From Bifidobacterium asteroides (GTDB lineage Bacteria > Actinomycetota > Actinomycetes > Actinomycetales > Bifidobacteriaceae), in the NCBI RefSeq assembly GCF_030758775.1, contig NZ_CP132384.1, positions 186,001 to 250,000 of the forward strand: a stretch of 64,000 nucleotides of DNA. The letters run 5' to 3'. This document shows positions 47,838 to 57,040 of this stretch, piece by piece. Position 1 is the first letter of the stretch. Every line of letters begins with the position of its first letter. Both the position numbers and the translations under genes were made by a program. Under the pieces are notes generated by a model. The model had not been told where the DNA came from and did no database searches. It was given only the letters and a program-made list of their open reading frames with translations.

Positions 47838-48833
47838 TCAATCGACGATGAATCGGTCGTCGTAGGTGTCCTCGTCCACGGTGTCAGAACCGCCGGAGGT
47901 CAGGATGATCACTGCGCAGTCATGACGGCGGGAGACCCGCTTCAGGGTGGCCAGCAGGGTGTCCCAGTCGCTCGGTTCCAGCCCCTCGGTGGGTTCGTCG
48001 GCGATGAGCACGTCGCACTCGCAGCACAGGGCACGGGCCACGGAGGCCAGGCGGAAGTCCAAGTGGCCCAGATCAGCCGTCAGCTTGTCATGCAGGCGCT
48101 CCGGGAAGCCCACCTCGTCCAGCAGCTGACGGGCCAGATTGTCCTTGGGGCCCAGGAAGGTGCGTCCGCTGGCCTCCATGGTGTAGACAAGATTCTGTAC
48201 GGCGGTCAGGTCGCGCCTTAAGACATCGGTGCCGAAGATGGCTCCGATCTGATGGCCACGATAGTCGGAAGCCAGTAATTGGCGCAGGTCCGTGCCCCGG
48301 AAGAGCACGCTGCCCTGGGTGGGGGCGCGCAGACCGGTCATCAGAGCCATCAGAGCGGCCCGTCTGGAAGGCGAAGTGGTCTCCACCGAGTAGATGCGGC
48401 GACGCTGGAATTCCAGATCGACATCATCCAGGATCTGTTCGGGACGACCCTGAACCTTGCGCGTGTAATCCACATGCTTCAGGGAGAGCACCGGGTAGCC
48501 GCCAGGAACCAACACCCGCTGGTCATCGGTCTCCAGCAGTGGGTCCTCCTCCTGATCGTCGTCGCTCTCCTCGGCATTTTCCTGCTCGATGACCACCTTG
48601 AAAGCGGCCATCGACGCGTCTTCTTCCGAAGAACCATCCTCCTTGGACTGTTCGTCCGTCTGAGGGGCTGCTTCTTCCTCGGATTCGGGCAGCGGTTCGG
48701 CGCCGGTGTTCTCGTCGGTTTTTTGCTCAGCATCGGCCGTTGTTTGAGCGGCTTGCTTCTGGTCGGCGGCCTTGGCTGCAGCCTTTTCCTGGGACTCTTC
48801 GTCTGGCTGTTGGTCCGATGTCTTTTCGCTCAT
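47838..48833 (-). CDS. Degenerate ABC ATPase-like protein with acidic N-terminus
   Basis: 331 residues. The first ~100 are acidic and Gln/Ala-rich, probably disordered; residues ~110-331 align with the ATPase of MacB/LolD-type ABC systems. Key motifs are lost: the Walker A site reads ETTSPSRRA (151-159, Lys replaced), the Q-loop reads IFGTD (Gln lost), the signature reads LGHLD in place of LSGGQ (255-259), and the H-loop reads LTSGG (His lost). Walker B with its Glu (DVLIADEPTEGL, 274-285) is intact. It overlaps the FtsX-type permease gene by ATGA. It may be a structural or regulatory pseudo-ATPase, or hydrolyse ATP only with a second ATPase. Confidence 0.85.
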   Translation of the reverse strand: MSEKTSDQQPDEESQEKAAAKAADQKQAAQTTADAEQKTDENTGAEPLPESEEEAAPQTDEQSKEDGSSEEDASMAAFKVVIEQENAEESDDDQEEDPLLETDDQRVLVPGGYPVLSLKHVDYTRKVQGRPEQILDDVDLEFQRRRIYSVETTSPSRRAALMALMTGLRAPTQGSVLFRGTDLRQLLASDYRGHQIGAIFGTDVLRRDLTAVQNLVYTMEASGRTFLGPKDNLARQLLDEVGFPERLHDKLTADLGHLDFRLASVARALCCECDVLIADEPTEGLEPSDWDTLLATLKRVSRRHDCAVIILTSGGSDTVDEDTYDDRFIVD

Positions 48834-50065
48834 GCCTCGTCCTCCAGGTCGTTGGTGTATAGCTGGGCGGTTCTGAAGGCCGCTACCCTGGCGGCTGCTG
48901 CCAGAGCGAGGACCAGGCAGACGGCCAGGCCAATCAGGATCATCTTCCAGATCAGACCAGCATGCGGCATGCTGGCCAGGCTCCCCAGCCGGAAGAGCGA
49001 CCGGCCCAGGGGCCGACTGATCGCGGTGCCCAGAGCCAGGCCCAGCACCAGTCCGGGCAGGGTGAGCAGGAGGGTCTCCAGGGCGAACTGCCAACCCAGC
49101 CGAGCCTTGTGGACCCCGATGGTGATGGCCATGCCGATTTCGTTGGCACGGCTGCGCAGCATGAGGAACAGACAGCCCAGCAGAATCAGCCCGCCCAGCA
49201 GGCAGACCAGGATAATGGTGGTTCGCGCCTGGTCGGCGGCCCTGTGAACAGGCTCCATCCGCCGCTGGTAGTCCTTCAGGCTGGGGGAGTCGATGTCGTA
49301 CTGCGAAGCCTTGAGCCCGTCCTTGCGCAGCTCCTTGATGAACTTCTGGTAGGTGCTCGGCGAATCCAGGACGAAGGCCACGAGCAGTTCATGGCCGGGG
49401 TCTCCGGGCTTGCTGGCTGCATCCAGCCCCAGCATGGCAAAAGTGGGATAGGCCGTGTAAATGGCCCGGTTGGCTGTCTGATCGGCGGCCTTACGGTAGT
49501 GGTAGGTGCCGGAGATGGTCAGCTTGACCTGCTGATCCTGCTGGCGGGGATCCTTGATGGTCAGGGTGTCGCCCACCTTGAGCTTGTTGGCCTGTGCCAT
49601 TTGCTTGGAGATCAGCACGGTCTGGGCGCCGGAGGCATTCTGGGAGGCGTAGTCCAGTCCCTTGCCCTGATCGACTGTGAAGGGGCCGTGAGGCAGGGTG
49701 GGTTCGGCCTCCTTGTCGGAGACGCCCACCAGGGAGTAGGTGCCTGACTGGGGTAGTCCCTCCGGGCTGATGTCGGCGGTCTCATGGAAGTAGGCCTTGT
49801 ACTGCATGCCATCCATCTGCAGGCGCTGGGCGTACTTGGAATACTCGTTCCAGCCCAGGGGAGAGGCCTTGGTTCCCTTGCGCGGGCTGATGACGGCATC
49901 CACCTGTTGGGATTCGTAGTCTGTGGTGCGTGCCTTGGTGTCAGCCTGGAGCACGGTGGCCGCCGTCGTGGCCAGAGCCGTCACGACCAGGCAGGCCAGA
50001 ACCATGACCAGGCTCCGCGCCGCATGCCGCCTGATGGTGAACCAGGCGTTCTTGAGAACGAACAT
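48830..50065 (-). CDS. FtsX/MacB-type ABC permease
   Basis: 411-residue membrane protein with the FtsX topology: one N-terminal helix (SLVMVLACLVVTALATTAAT), a large extracytoplasmic domain of about 230 residues, then three helices near residues 280-400. The family drives mechanical work at the envelope, such as lipoprotein or peptide export or hydrolase activation, not import. AGGAAGGG 4 nt before the ATG supports the start. It is translationally coupled to the degenerate ATPase, so the pair acts together; no canonical ATPase is beside it. Confidence 0.9.
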   Translation of the reverse strand: MFVLKNAWFTIRRHAARSLVMVLACLVVTALATTAATVLQADTKARTTDYESQQVDAVISPRKGTKASPLGWNEYSKYAQRLQMDGMQYKAYFHETADISPEGLPQSGTYSLVGVSDKEAEPTLPHGPFTVDQGKGLDYASQNASGAQTVLISKQMAQANKLKVGDTLTIKDPRQQDQQVKLTISGTYHYRKAADQTANRAIYTAYPTFAMLGLDAASKPGDPGHELLVAFVLDSPSTYQKFIKELRKDGLKASQYDIDSPSLKDYQRRMEPVHRAADQARTTIILVCLLGGLILLGCLFLMLRSRANEIGMAITIGVHKARLGWQFALETLLLTLPGLVLGLALGTAISRPLGRSLFRLGSLASMPHAGLIWKMILIGLAVCLVLALAAAARVAAFRTAQLYTNDLEDEA

Positions 50066-50166
50066 GACACCCTTCCTGATAGCGTTCCAGGGATGACCGG
50101 GCGGCCCACGATGGCGGGCCTTAAGTCCGGTCGCCGTCCTCCAGTCTAGCCAGGGACGCTCCCAAG

Positions 50167-51639
50167 CTAGCGGTGCGAACTTGGAGCTTGCTGAATGTCC
50201 CGTTCGGCCTCTGGCTGCTCGGCATGGGAGAAGTTGCGCACCTTCAAAGAGACGACCAGAGCAGCCAGAATCAGCACCAAGGTGAAGACCAGTCCGTAGT
50301 GGGTGCCCCTGGTGAAGGCCTGGGCTTTGTCAACTCCGGCTGCCTGCCCCTCGCCCATGGCCAGCAGGGAGGTGGTAATGGCTGTGGCCACGGCTCCTAC
50401 GATCTGCTGCATGGTGTTGATGATGGTGCTTCCATCGCCGGACTGCGGGCCGCTCAGAGAGTTGAGCGCGTAGGTCTGGGCTGGCGACATGGCCAGGGGG
50501 CAGCCAATCATCAAAATGATATGGGCAGCAACCACCAAGGCCACAGGGGTGTGCGGGCCGGTGAACAGGAGGATGACCGTGCCGAGCAGGGCGACAAGGA
50601 AGCCGCAGCGGACGGGCATACGAGCCCCGAAGCCGTCGTAGAGCCGGCCGGCGAAGGCCGAGACCAGGGCGTTGATGGCCCCGCCGGGCAGCATGAGGAT
50701 GCCGGTCATGGCCACGGGCAGGAGCAGCCCACGCTGCAGGAACTGGGGCAGCAGATACATGGAGGAGAGGATGACTGCGAAGTCCAGCATGACCAGGGTG
50801 GCGCCGTAGCGGAAGGCCGGGATGGAGAAGATGCGCAGGTTGAGCACCGGGTGTTCCAGGCTCAGCTGACGACGAATATAGAGGACCAGGGCTACTAGGG
50901 CCACGACCAGGATGATCAGGGTGACGGGGGAGAGCCATCCGTACCGGCTGGCCAGGCTGACACCTGCCACCAGTCCGCCGAAGCCGACAATGGATTCCAG
51001 AATGGAGGCCAGGTCGGGCCGCTGGTGGGTGATGGTCCCCACATTCTTCAGGAAGCAGACGGCGAAGACCAGAGCCACAACCAGGAAGGGGGTGAAGAAC
51101 CAGAAGATCCAGTGCCAGGTCAGCTTGCCCAGGATGATCCCGGTCAGGGTCGGGCCGATGGCGGGAGCGAACATGATGACCAGGGCGCACATGCCCATGA
51201 CCGTGCCCAGGCGGGCTGGCGGGAAGATCAGCATGGCCACGGTGAACATGAGCGGCAGGATCAGGCCGGTGCCGATGCCCTGGATCAGCCGTCCCGTCAG
51301 AAGGACGGGGAAGGTGGGGGCCATGGCCGAGACCACCGATCCTGCCAGGAAGGCGACCAGGCCGAAGATCACGGTCTGCCTGGTGGTGAACCACTTGGAG
51401 ATCAGGCTGGAGAAGGGCAGGACGGTGCCGATGACCAGCATGTACCCCGTGACCAGCCATTGCACGGTGGCAGCGGGGATCTGGAAGCTCTCCATCAGGT
51501 TGGGCAGGGCGATATTGAGCGAGGTCTCGCTCAGCATGCCCACGAAAGCCCCGATCATCAGCGCGGCGATGGCCGGCCAGGGATGGGGGACGGCCGGTCG
51601 TGACCGGTGAACAGAGGCAGAGGTGGACGTGTTTTGCAC
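50167..51639 (-). CDS. MFS drug-efflux transporter (DHA2/EmrB type)
   Basis: 490-residue proton antiporter with about 14 helices. Hallmarks: IALPNLMESF in helix 1, QWLVTGYMLVIGTVLP, GRLIQGIGTGLILPL (motif C region) and GPTLTGIILG. A GTG start at 51639 is preferred: AAGGAG lies 9 nt upstream, whereas the frame to 51711 overlaps the divergent SNF2 leader. Substrate unknown (drugs, bile-like compounds or metabolites). No regulator is adjacent. Confidence 0.92.
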   Translation of the reverse strand: MQNTSTSASVHRSRPAVPHPWPAIAALMIGAFVGMLSETSLNIALPNLMESFQIPAATVQWLVTGYMLVIGTVLPFSSLISKWFTTRQTVIFGLVAFLAGSVVSAMAPTFPVLLTGRLIQGIGTGLILPLMFTVAMLIFPPARLGTVMGMCALVIMFAPAIGPTLTGIILGKLTWHWIFWFFTPFLVVALVFAVCFLKNVGTITHQRPDLASILESIVGFGGLVAGVSLASRYGWLSPVTLIILVVALVALVLYIRRQLSLEHPVLNLRIFSIPAFRYGATLVMLDFAVILSSMYLLPQFLQRGLLLPVAMTGILMLPGGAINALVSAFAGRLYDGFGARMPVRCGFLVALLGTVILLFTGPHTPVALVVAAHIILMIGCPLAMSPAQTYALNSLSGPQSGDGSTIINTMQQIVGAVATAITTSLLAMGEGQAAGVDKAQAFTRGTHYGLVFTLVLILAALVVSLKVRNFSHAEQPEAERDIQQAPSSHR

Positions 51640-51799
51640 GATGATGATCTCCTTCTTCAGACAAACAGCACGCCATCTTAGGGAGGCGGTCATTTTTTCG
51701 TAAGTCGGCATGTCTACTCGCTTCGCCGAAGGCGTGCCGCATCGGGACGGAAAAGGTTATGCTCGGGAATGGTCGTCAGAGACCATAAGGAGGGTGCGT

Positions 51800-54700
51800 G
51801 TGGATTGGCATGCAGCGGTCTACGGGTCAAGAGCCGTTGGTTCAGGAGGCCATGGCTTCTATGATCCGGGCGACGATGAGGAGGGGCGGACCTTCGGCGA
51901 TCCAGACACCATCTCTGACGCCGCTCTGCGCCGATTGGGCGGCAAGGCCTACTTCCGCGCCCATCAACTGCTGGATGACCGCCGCTTTACAGACCTGCGC
52001 CTGCGGCACTTGGGGGCTCTGACCGTTCTCAAGGGGCGTGTGCCCGCCACCTATCAGCCGGATGGCGACTGCATGGTCCAGGCTCGGCTGGACGAGCAGG
52101 CCCATCGGGTCATCGACTCCTCCTGCACCTGCCGGGCCTTTGGGCGCCAGGGTCCTGCCTGCAAGCATGTCGTCGCCCTGATCATGGCCTACAACGAGTC
52201 CAGCCAGGCCTTTGCAGGATCGGATGACTGGGACGGCGACCAGGGTCGATCCAGTTCCGCCCGGTCGACCTCGGGACCCCTGGCAGCCTACATGCACCGG
52301 CAGGAGGTTCGGCGTCGGCAGGCCTTTCGTGACCGCCAGCTGAGCCTGCTCAAGCAGGAGAGCGGACCGGTTGGCGGCCGTCACCTGCCCATCGGCTCGG
52401 TCGGGCTTATCCCCGATCTGACCAGTGAGCGCGGCGGCTGGCTGGTCCGTCTGCACATCACCCTGTCCTCCCACGGGGTCGCCTACCTGGTCAAGGACCT
52501 TCCGGCCCTGCTGCGTGCCGTGGATCATGGCGAATTCATGTCTTACGGGCGGCGGCTGGCCTTCATTCATTCTCGTGACACCTTTGATGAACGGACCCAG
52601 GCTCTGCTGACCATTCTTGAAAGGGCCGGTGCCATCCGCCGCAGCCTGGCCGAACAGGAGGGGGGCATGCGCCGCCGCCTTGCACGCGCAGGATTGGCGG
52701 GGATCCGGCTCAGCGACGACGAAGTGGCGCAGATCCTCGACCTGTTCGTAGACTCCGGGCTCACCCTGGACTATACGCCTCCCGAGGACTCCTTCCTGCA
52801 GACCATGCCTGCCCCCGTCCTCGACGGGGATCCGGACCCTGGCATCGCGGTCAGCAAGGAGGCGGATGGCTACCGGATCACCCATGCCCTGGCCGTGGAG
52901 CGCTTCATCGTCGGTCAGGCCTCTTCCTTCGTTATCGTGCGCCCTTCGCAACCCGGCTTAGGGCTGGATCCGGGGCCGGTCATCCATCGTTGCAGCGCGC
53001 GCTTCATGCGTCATCGGGATCTGCTGGAGACCCTCTGCCGTCCTGGCGAGGATCGGGATCTGCATCTGGATGCCGACGACCTGGATCTGTTCGCCCGGAC
53101 CGTCCTGCCTGACCTGGATCAGGGCGCCCAGGAAGGATCCGGGCTCTCTGCCAGTCTGCCCGAGGAGCTGGATGCCCGGCGGCGGCCGCCCTGCAGGATC
53201 GAACTTTACCTGGACAGGGATCGGCAGGGGGTCAGCTGTGACCTCAAGGCCCGCTACGGGGACCGTCTTCTGTCCATCGGCGCTGATCCTGCCTCGGAGG
53301 ATGAACCCGGCAGAGATCGGGAGAGCGAGTCTTTGGCCTGGCAGACGGTTCGCCGCTATTTCCCCTTGATGGAGGAGGGGCTGGCCCGTATCCCCGAGGA
53401 GAACGAGGAGGCCATCCACACACTGTTGACCCGGGGCCTGCCTGTGCTCAAGGGTCTGGGACGGGTCTTCTCCACCCCGGCCTTCGACGGGCTGAGCGTC
53501 GTCTCTCATCCGCAGATCCGCGTGGGTGTGCGGGTGCGCTCCGGCCTGGTCGAGATCTCGCCCATCGCCGATGAGGTGCAGCCCGAGGAGGCTGCTGCCA
53601 TCCTGGCCGACCATCGCCGCCGTCGGCGCTTCCATCGCCTGCGCAACGGGGCTTTCGTCGAATTGGATGATCTGAATACCGAGGCTGTGGATACCCTGGC
53701 CCAAGACCTGGGCATCGACCCTGCTGATCTGGCCAAGGGGCCGGTCCATGTGCCTGAATTCCAGCTCGGCTACCTGGATGCGCTGGTGCCCGAGCAGGAC
53801 CGCGATCCCAGCTTTCGAGACTACCTGAAGGAGCGCAAACCTGACCCTCAGGGGTTCAGGGTCCCTGACGGGCTCCGCGGACAGCTCAGGCCCTACCAGG
53901 TCGAGGGGCTGCGTTGGCTATGCACCCTGAGCGACCGCGGATTCGGCGGCATCCTGGCCGACGAGATGGGTCTGGGCAAGACAATACAGATGCTGGCCTA
54001 CCTGCTCTCCCGTCGGGATCAGGCCAGGGGTCGGGGACCGTCGCTGATCGTCTGTCCGGCCTCCTTGGTCTACAACTGGGAGGCCGAGTGTCGCCGCTTT
54101 ACGCCGGATCTGCGGGTGGCGGTCCTGGCCGGAGGGCGCAGCCAACGTCAGGCTCTGCTGGATCAGGCCGGGTCCTACGATCTGCTGATTACCTCATACG
54201 ATTTGCTCAGGCGGGACCTGGACCGGTATCGGAGCCTGCCCTGGTATGCCTTGGTTCTGGATGAGGCCCAGTACATCAAGAACCATGCCACCAAGGCCGC
54301 GCGGGCCGTACGCGCTCTGGACAGCCTGCACCGGTTCGCTCTGACCGGCACGCCCATCGAGAACCGGCTGTCTGAGCTTTGGAGCATCTTTGACTTCCTG
54401 ATGCCGGGGATGCTGGGTCCATACTCTCGGTTCCGGGACCGCTTCGAAATGCCCATACTCAGCGGCGATCAGGATGCCCAGTCCCGGCTCCAGGCCCTGG
54501 TGGGGCCTTTCATTCTGCGCCGGCTCAAGTCACAGGTGCTGACGGATCTGCCCGAGAAGATCGAAAACGTGATCAGCGTGCCCCTGCAGGGTCATCAGCG
54601 CAAGCTCTATGCGGCCCTGGAGCAGGAGCTGAGGGCTACCCTCAACAAAGAGCGCGACCAGGAGTACGAGGTCGGCAAGATTCAGGTCCTGGCCCAGCTG

Positions 54701-55294
54701 ACCAGGCTGCGGGAGGTCTGCTGCGATCCGCGTCTGGTCTATCAGGATCAGGGTAGAGACCGGCGCGGCGATTCGGCCAAGCTGGATGCCATCGAGGATC
54801 TGGTGGCCTCCTGCCAGGATGCCGGACGCAAGATGCTGATCTTCTCCCAGTTCACCTCCTACCTGGACCTGATAGCCCAGCGGCTCCGTCGGTTGGACGT
54901 GTCCTACGACCTGATCACCGGCGCCACCTCCAAGAAGCGGCGGCTGGAGCTGGTGGAACAGTTCAATAGGGATGCCACGCCGGTTTTCCTGATCTCCCTG
55001 AAGGCCGGCAACACCGGGCTCAACCTGACCGGAGCCTGTGTGGTGGTCCATGCGGACCCCTGGTGGAACGCCGCAGCCCAGGAGCAGGCCAACGACCGCG
55101 CCCACCGGATCGGCCAGACCCAGGACGTCAACGTCTACCAGATCGTCGCCAAGGACACCATCGAGGAGCGCATCCTCAACCTGCAGCACAGCAAGAGCGA
55201 CCTGGCATCGCGCTTTGTCGATTCGGCTGCCTCCACCGGTGCTGCCAGCGTGGCCAGGCTGAGCAGAAAAGACCTCCTGGCCCTGCTGGGCTGA
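51800..55294 (+). CDS. SNF2-family helicase with SWIM zinc finger
   Basis: 1164-residue SWI2/SNF2 ATPase that translocates on double-stranded DNA. An N-terminal SWIM finger (Cys112, Cys114, Cys121, His123 in CTCRAFGRQGPACKH) is followed by a ~550-residue bacterial SNF2-associated region, then the motor: motif I DEMGLGKT (~725), motif II DEAQ (~822), motif VI ANDRAHRIGQT near the C-terminus. The GTG at 51800 follows AAGGAGG by 6 nt; the frame to 51710 overlaps the MFS gene leader. Such genes are widespread in actinobacteria and tied to transcription or repair; there are no neighbours suggesting a phage-defence island. Confidence 0.93.
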   Translation: MDWHAAVYGSRAVGSGGHGFYDPGDDEEGRTFGDPDTISDAALRRLGGKAYFRAHQLLDDRRFTDLRLRHLGALTVLKGRVPATYQPDGDCMVQARLDEQAHRVIDSSCTCRAFGRQGPACKHVVALIMAYNESSQAFAGSDDWDGDQGRSSSARSTSGPLAAYMHRQEVRRRQAFRDRQLSLLKQESGPVGGRHLPIGSVGLIPDLTSERGGWLVRLHITLSSHGVAYLVKDLPALLRAVDHGEFMSYGRRLAFIHSRDTFDERTQALLTILERAGAIRRSLAEQEGGMRRRLARAGLAGIRLSDDEVAQILDLFVDSGLTLDYTPPEDSFLQTMPAPVLDGDPDPGIAVSKEADGYRITHALAVERFIVGQASSFVIVRPSQPGLGLDPGPVIHRCSARFMRHRDLLETLCRPGEDRDLHLDADDLDLFARTVLPDLDQGAQEGSGLSASLPEELDARRRPPCRIELYLDRDRQGVSCDLKARYGDRLLSIGADPASEDEPGRDRESESLAWQTVRRYFPLMEEGLARIPEENEEAIHTLLTRGLPVLKGLGRVFSTPAFDGLSVVSHPQIRVGVRVRSGLVEISPIADEVQPEEAAAILADHRRRRRFHRLRNGAFVELDDLNTEAVDTLAQDLGIDPADLAKGPVHVPEFQLGYLDALVPEQDRDPSFRDYLKERKPDPQGFRVPDGLRGQLRPYQVEGLRWLCTLSDRGFGGILADEMGLGKTIQMLAYLLSRRDQARGRGPSLIVCPASLVYNWEAECRRFTPDLRVAVLAGGRSQRQALLDQAGSYDLLITSYDLLRRDLDRYRSLPWYALVLDEAQYIKNHATKAARAVRALDSLHRFALTGTPIENRLSELWSIFDFLMPGMLGPYSRFRDRFEMPILSGDQDAQSRLQALVGPFILRRLKSQVLTDLPEKIENVISVPLQGHQRKLYAALEQELRATLNKERDQEYEVGKIQVLAQLTRLREVCCDPRLVYQDQGRDRRGDSAKLDAIEDLVASCQDAGRKMLIFSQFTSYLDLIAQRLRRLDVSYDLITGATSKKRRLELVEQFNRDATPVFLISLKAGNTGLNLTGACVVVHADPWWNAAAQEQANDRAHRIGQTQDVNVYQIVAKDTIEERILNLQHSKSDLASRFVDSAASTGAASVARLSRKDLLALLG

Positions 55295-55389
55295 TCCGAA
55301 ACGGCTGCTGATCTACTGGTCAATGGTCATGAATACAGCATCATGGTGAGGAGACCCTTGGGCCACGGCTTCGGTTATTCTTGATGTAT

Positions 55390-55408
55390 TAGTCAAATCG
55401 AAAGACTA
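55390..55408. repeat. Short inverted repeat before the glycerol facilitator gene
   Basis: TAGTC (55390-55394) and GACTA (55404-55408) flank 9 bp in the AT-rich part of the 239-bp gap; TTGATG (55381-55386) and TATATG (55407-55412) are -35/-10-like but 20 bp apart. The rest of the gap shows no gene. Confidence 0.25.
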
Positions 55409-55533
55409 TATGTATGAGCAGATTGTTGGTTGCTCCACCGGTGGTTTTGTCGGTTTGGCAGCAGTTGACTATTCGGTTCTGGGAGTCTGGTCACCTTCAG
55501 CTCCTTTGATGGCAGGAAGCTTGGAGGGAAAGC

Positions 55534-56304
55534 ATGATCAGCGGTGTGCAGATGTTCTGCTCAGAGTTTATGGGTACAGCCATTATGATGGCCATCGCGG
55601 TCATGGTCGCAGCCAGCAGGTCACTCCCCAAGACAGGGGCCTATCGGGCCGACTGGATCAACGCTTCATTGGGTTGGGGTCTTGCTGTTTATGTAGGCGT
55701 ATATGCGGGGTGGAGAACGGGCGGCCATCTCAATCCGGCTGTGACCTTGGCCAGGGTGGTCGGTCACTGGATTGATCCACAAGCGACTTTGAACGGTCTG
55801 GCTGTGGGCAAGGGTGGCATTCCGGTTACCTTAGCCAACGTGGCCATTTTTATTTCCGCCCAGTTCCTGGGGGCTTTCTTTGGTTCCTGCCTGGGCTACC
55901 TGGGCACTCGCAAGCATTTCGAACTTCCGACCGATACGGATACCAAACTTATGGTTTTCTGTACCAAGCCGGCCATACGTTCGAATTTCTGGAATCTGAC
56001 ATCGGAGGCTATCGGCACGGCCATTCTGGTTGCCTGGGTTTTCCTCAATGGGGGGACTCCTACCCAGGTTGGGCCCTTGGGCGTGGCCCTGGTCATCACG
56101 GTTCTGGTCATGGCCCTCGGCGGGGTTTCCGGTGCGGCCATGAATCCGGCACGTGACTTTTCCGCTCGATTGGCATACTGCCTTTTGCCCATGTCCGGCA
56201 AGAAGGATGCGGACTGGAGCTACGCCTGGATACCCTTTGCCGGGCCGATCGTCGGAGCCTGCGTCGGTGTGCTAGCTCCTGCCTGGATGGGGCTTCTGCC
56301 TTGA
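55534..56304 (+). CDS. glpF: Glycerol facilitator / aquaporin (MIP family)
   Basis: 256-residue channel with six helices and two half-helices. Both NPA motifs are intact: HLNPAV (67-69) and AMNPARD (204-206); Asp after the second NPAR is typical of glycerol-conducting GlpF channels rather than water-only aquaporins. The start has GGAGGG 10 nt upstream. No glycerol kinase is adjacent, so it may serve glycerol, other polyols or osmotic balance. Less GC-rich than its neighbours. Confidence 0.92.
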   Translation: MISGVQMFCSEFMGTAIMMAIAVMVAASRSLPKTGAYRADWINASLGWGLAVYVGVYAGWRTGGHLNPAVTLARVVGHWIDPQATLNGLAVGKGGIPVTLANVAIFISAQFLGAFFGSCLGYLGTRKHFELPTDTDTKLMVFCTKPAIRSNFWNLTSEAIGTAILVAWVFLNGGTPTQVGPLGVALVITVLVMALGGVSGAAMNPARDFSARLAYCLLPMSGKKDADWSYAWIPFAGPIVGACVGVLAPAWMGLLP

Positions 56305-56321
56305 TTGTCGGCATGGAAAAG

Positions 56322-56346
56322 CCCCTGGCCCTGTCAGGGGGTTATT
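56322..56346 (+). terminator. Terminator after the glycerol facilitator gene
   Basis: CCCCTG (56322-56327) and CAGGGG (56335-56340) form a short stem with a 7-nt loop, preceded by AAAAG and followed by GTTATT. It may serve both this gene and the convergent small gene. Confidence 0.6.
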
Positions 56347-56387
56347 ACGACAGGACCGGGGGTCGAGTGAGTTAAGGTAGCTCAGGC

Positions 56388-56804
56388 TCAGTAGCTGGCT
56401 GAGGTGGGCTCCTGGAAGCGGACTGTCAGCCCGCGGCCGTGGTGAAGGAACATCTCTGCACCGTGGCGGTCGACGTCGCGATGGGTGAAGAGCATGCGGA
56501 TGGCGAAAGCCGTCTGAACGTCATCGGGCAGATCCAGGAAGGCCTTGTGGGCATCCCATCCATCGGCTGCGACAGCCTTGTTGGGTACGTAGGCATATCC
56601 ATAGCCGTCCTCGTCCACGTAGCCCAGGAATGGCAAATCCCATGCCTGGTGGTAGCTTAACTGATCCTTGTAATCCTCGACCTTCTTAAGGGCCTCGTCG
56701 CTGATGCCGTACTTGCGTGCGACCTCGTTAGCCTTGGCGGTTTTCGCGTCGGCGTCTTTTTCGAACATGGAAGTATCAACAACAATGACTGTATCGTCTG
56801 CCAT
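56388..56804 (-). CDS. Small unknown protein
   Basis: 138-residue protein of unknown function, acidic, with a helix-rich N-terminal half (ADAKTAKANEVARKYGISDE) and an aromatic-rich middle (YVDEDGYGYAYVPN). No signal peptide, membrane segment or catalytic motif is seen. AAAGG lies 7 nt before the ATG at 56804, which fixes the start; the frame to 56942 is not coding by appearance. The 236-bp gap to the next gene holds no feature I can support. Confidence 0.75.
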   Translation of the reverse strand: MADDTVIVVDTSMFEKDADAKTAKANEVARKYGISDEALKKVEDYKDQLSYHQAWDLPFLGYVDEDGYGYAYVPNKAVAADGWDAHKAFLDLPDDVQTAFAIRMLFTHRDVDRHGAEMFLHHGRGLTVRFQEPTSASY

Positions 56805-57040
56805 GACTGACCTTTCTGTGTGACGGCCTGCACGTGTGACAATCGACATCATGACCGTGCAGGGCCATGACCGTTCAGGTGACCGTCCATCGTCGACGGT
56901 GACCTCTGGATGCAAGATTCCTTCCACTTGCAAGAATAGCAAATTTCGCCTGCAGATAGGGGCAGGGAACCGTGAGGTTCGCCATAGGTGCCTGTCACTA
57001 GTGAAGAAGAGGCCCAGCTGTGTTCTCGTGCGGGGAACGA

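Noticed and set aside
48834..49094. N-terminal extension of the ABC ATPase-like gene to 49094
   Set aside because: It lies in another frame of the permease gene; the ATGA overlap at 48833 fixes the start.
50330..51742. A 470-codon frame overlapping the MFS exporter on the same strand
   Set aside because: Arg/Pro/His-rich shifted frame; the true frame has 14 clear membrane helices.
51800..55294. A phage-defence island around the SNF2 helicase
   Set aside because: Neighbours are an exporter and a glycerol channel; no nuclease, methylase or phospholipase partner is present.
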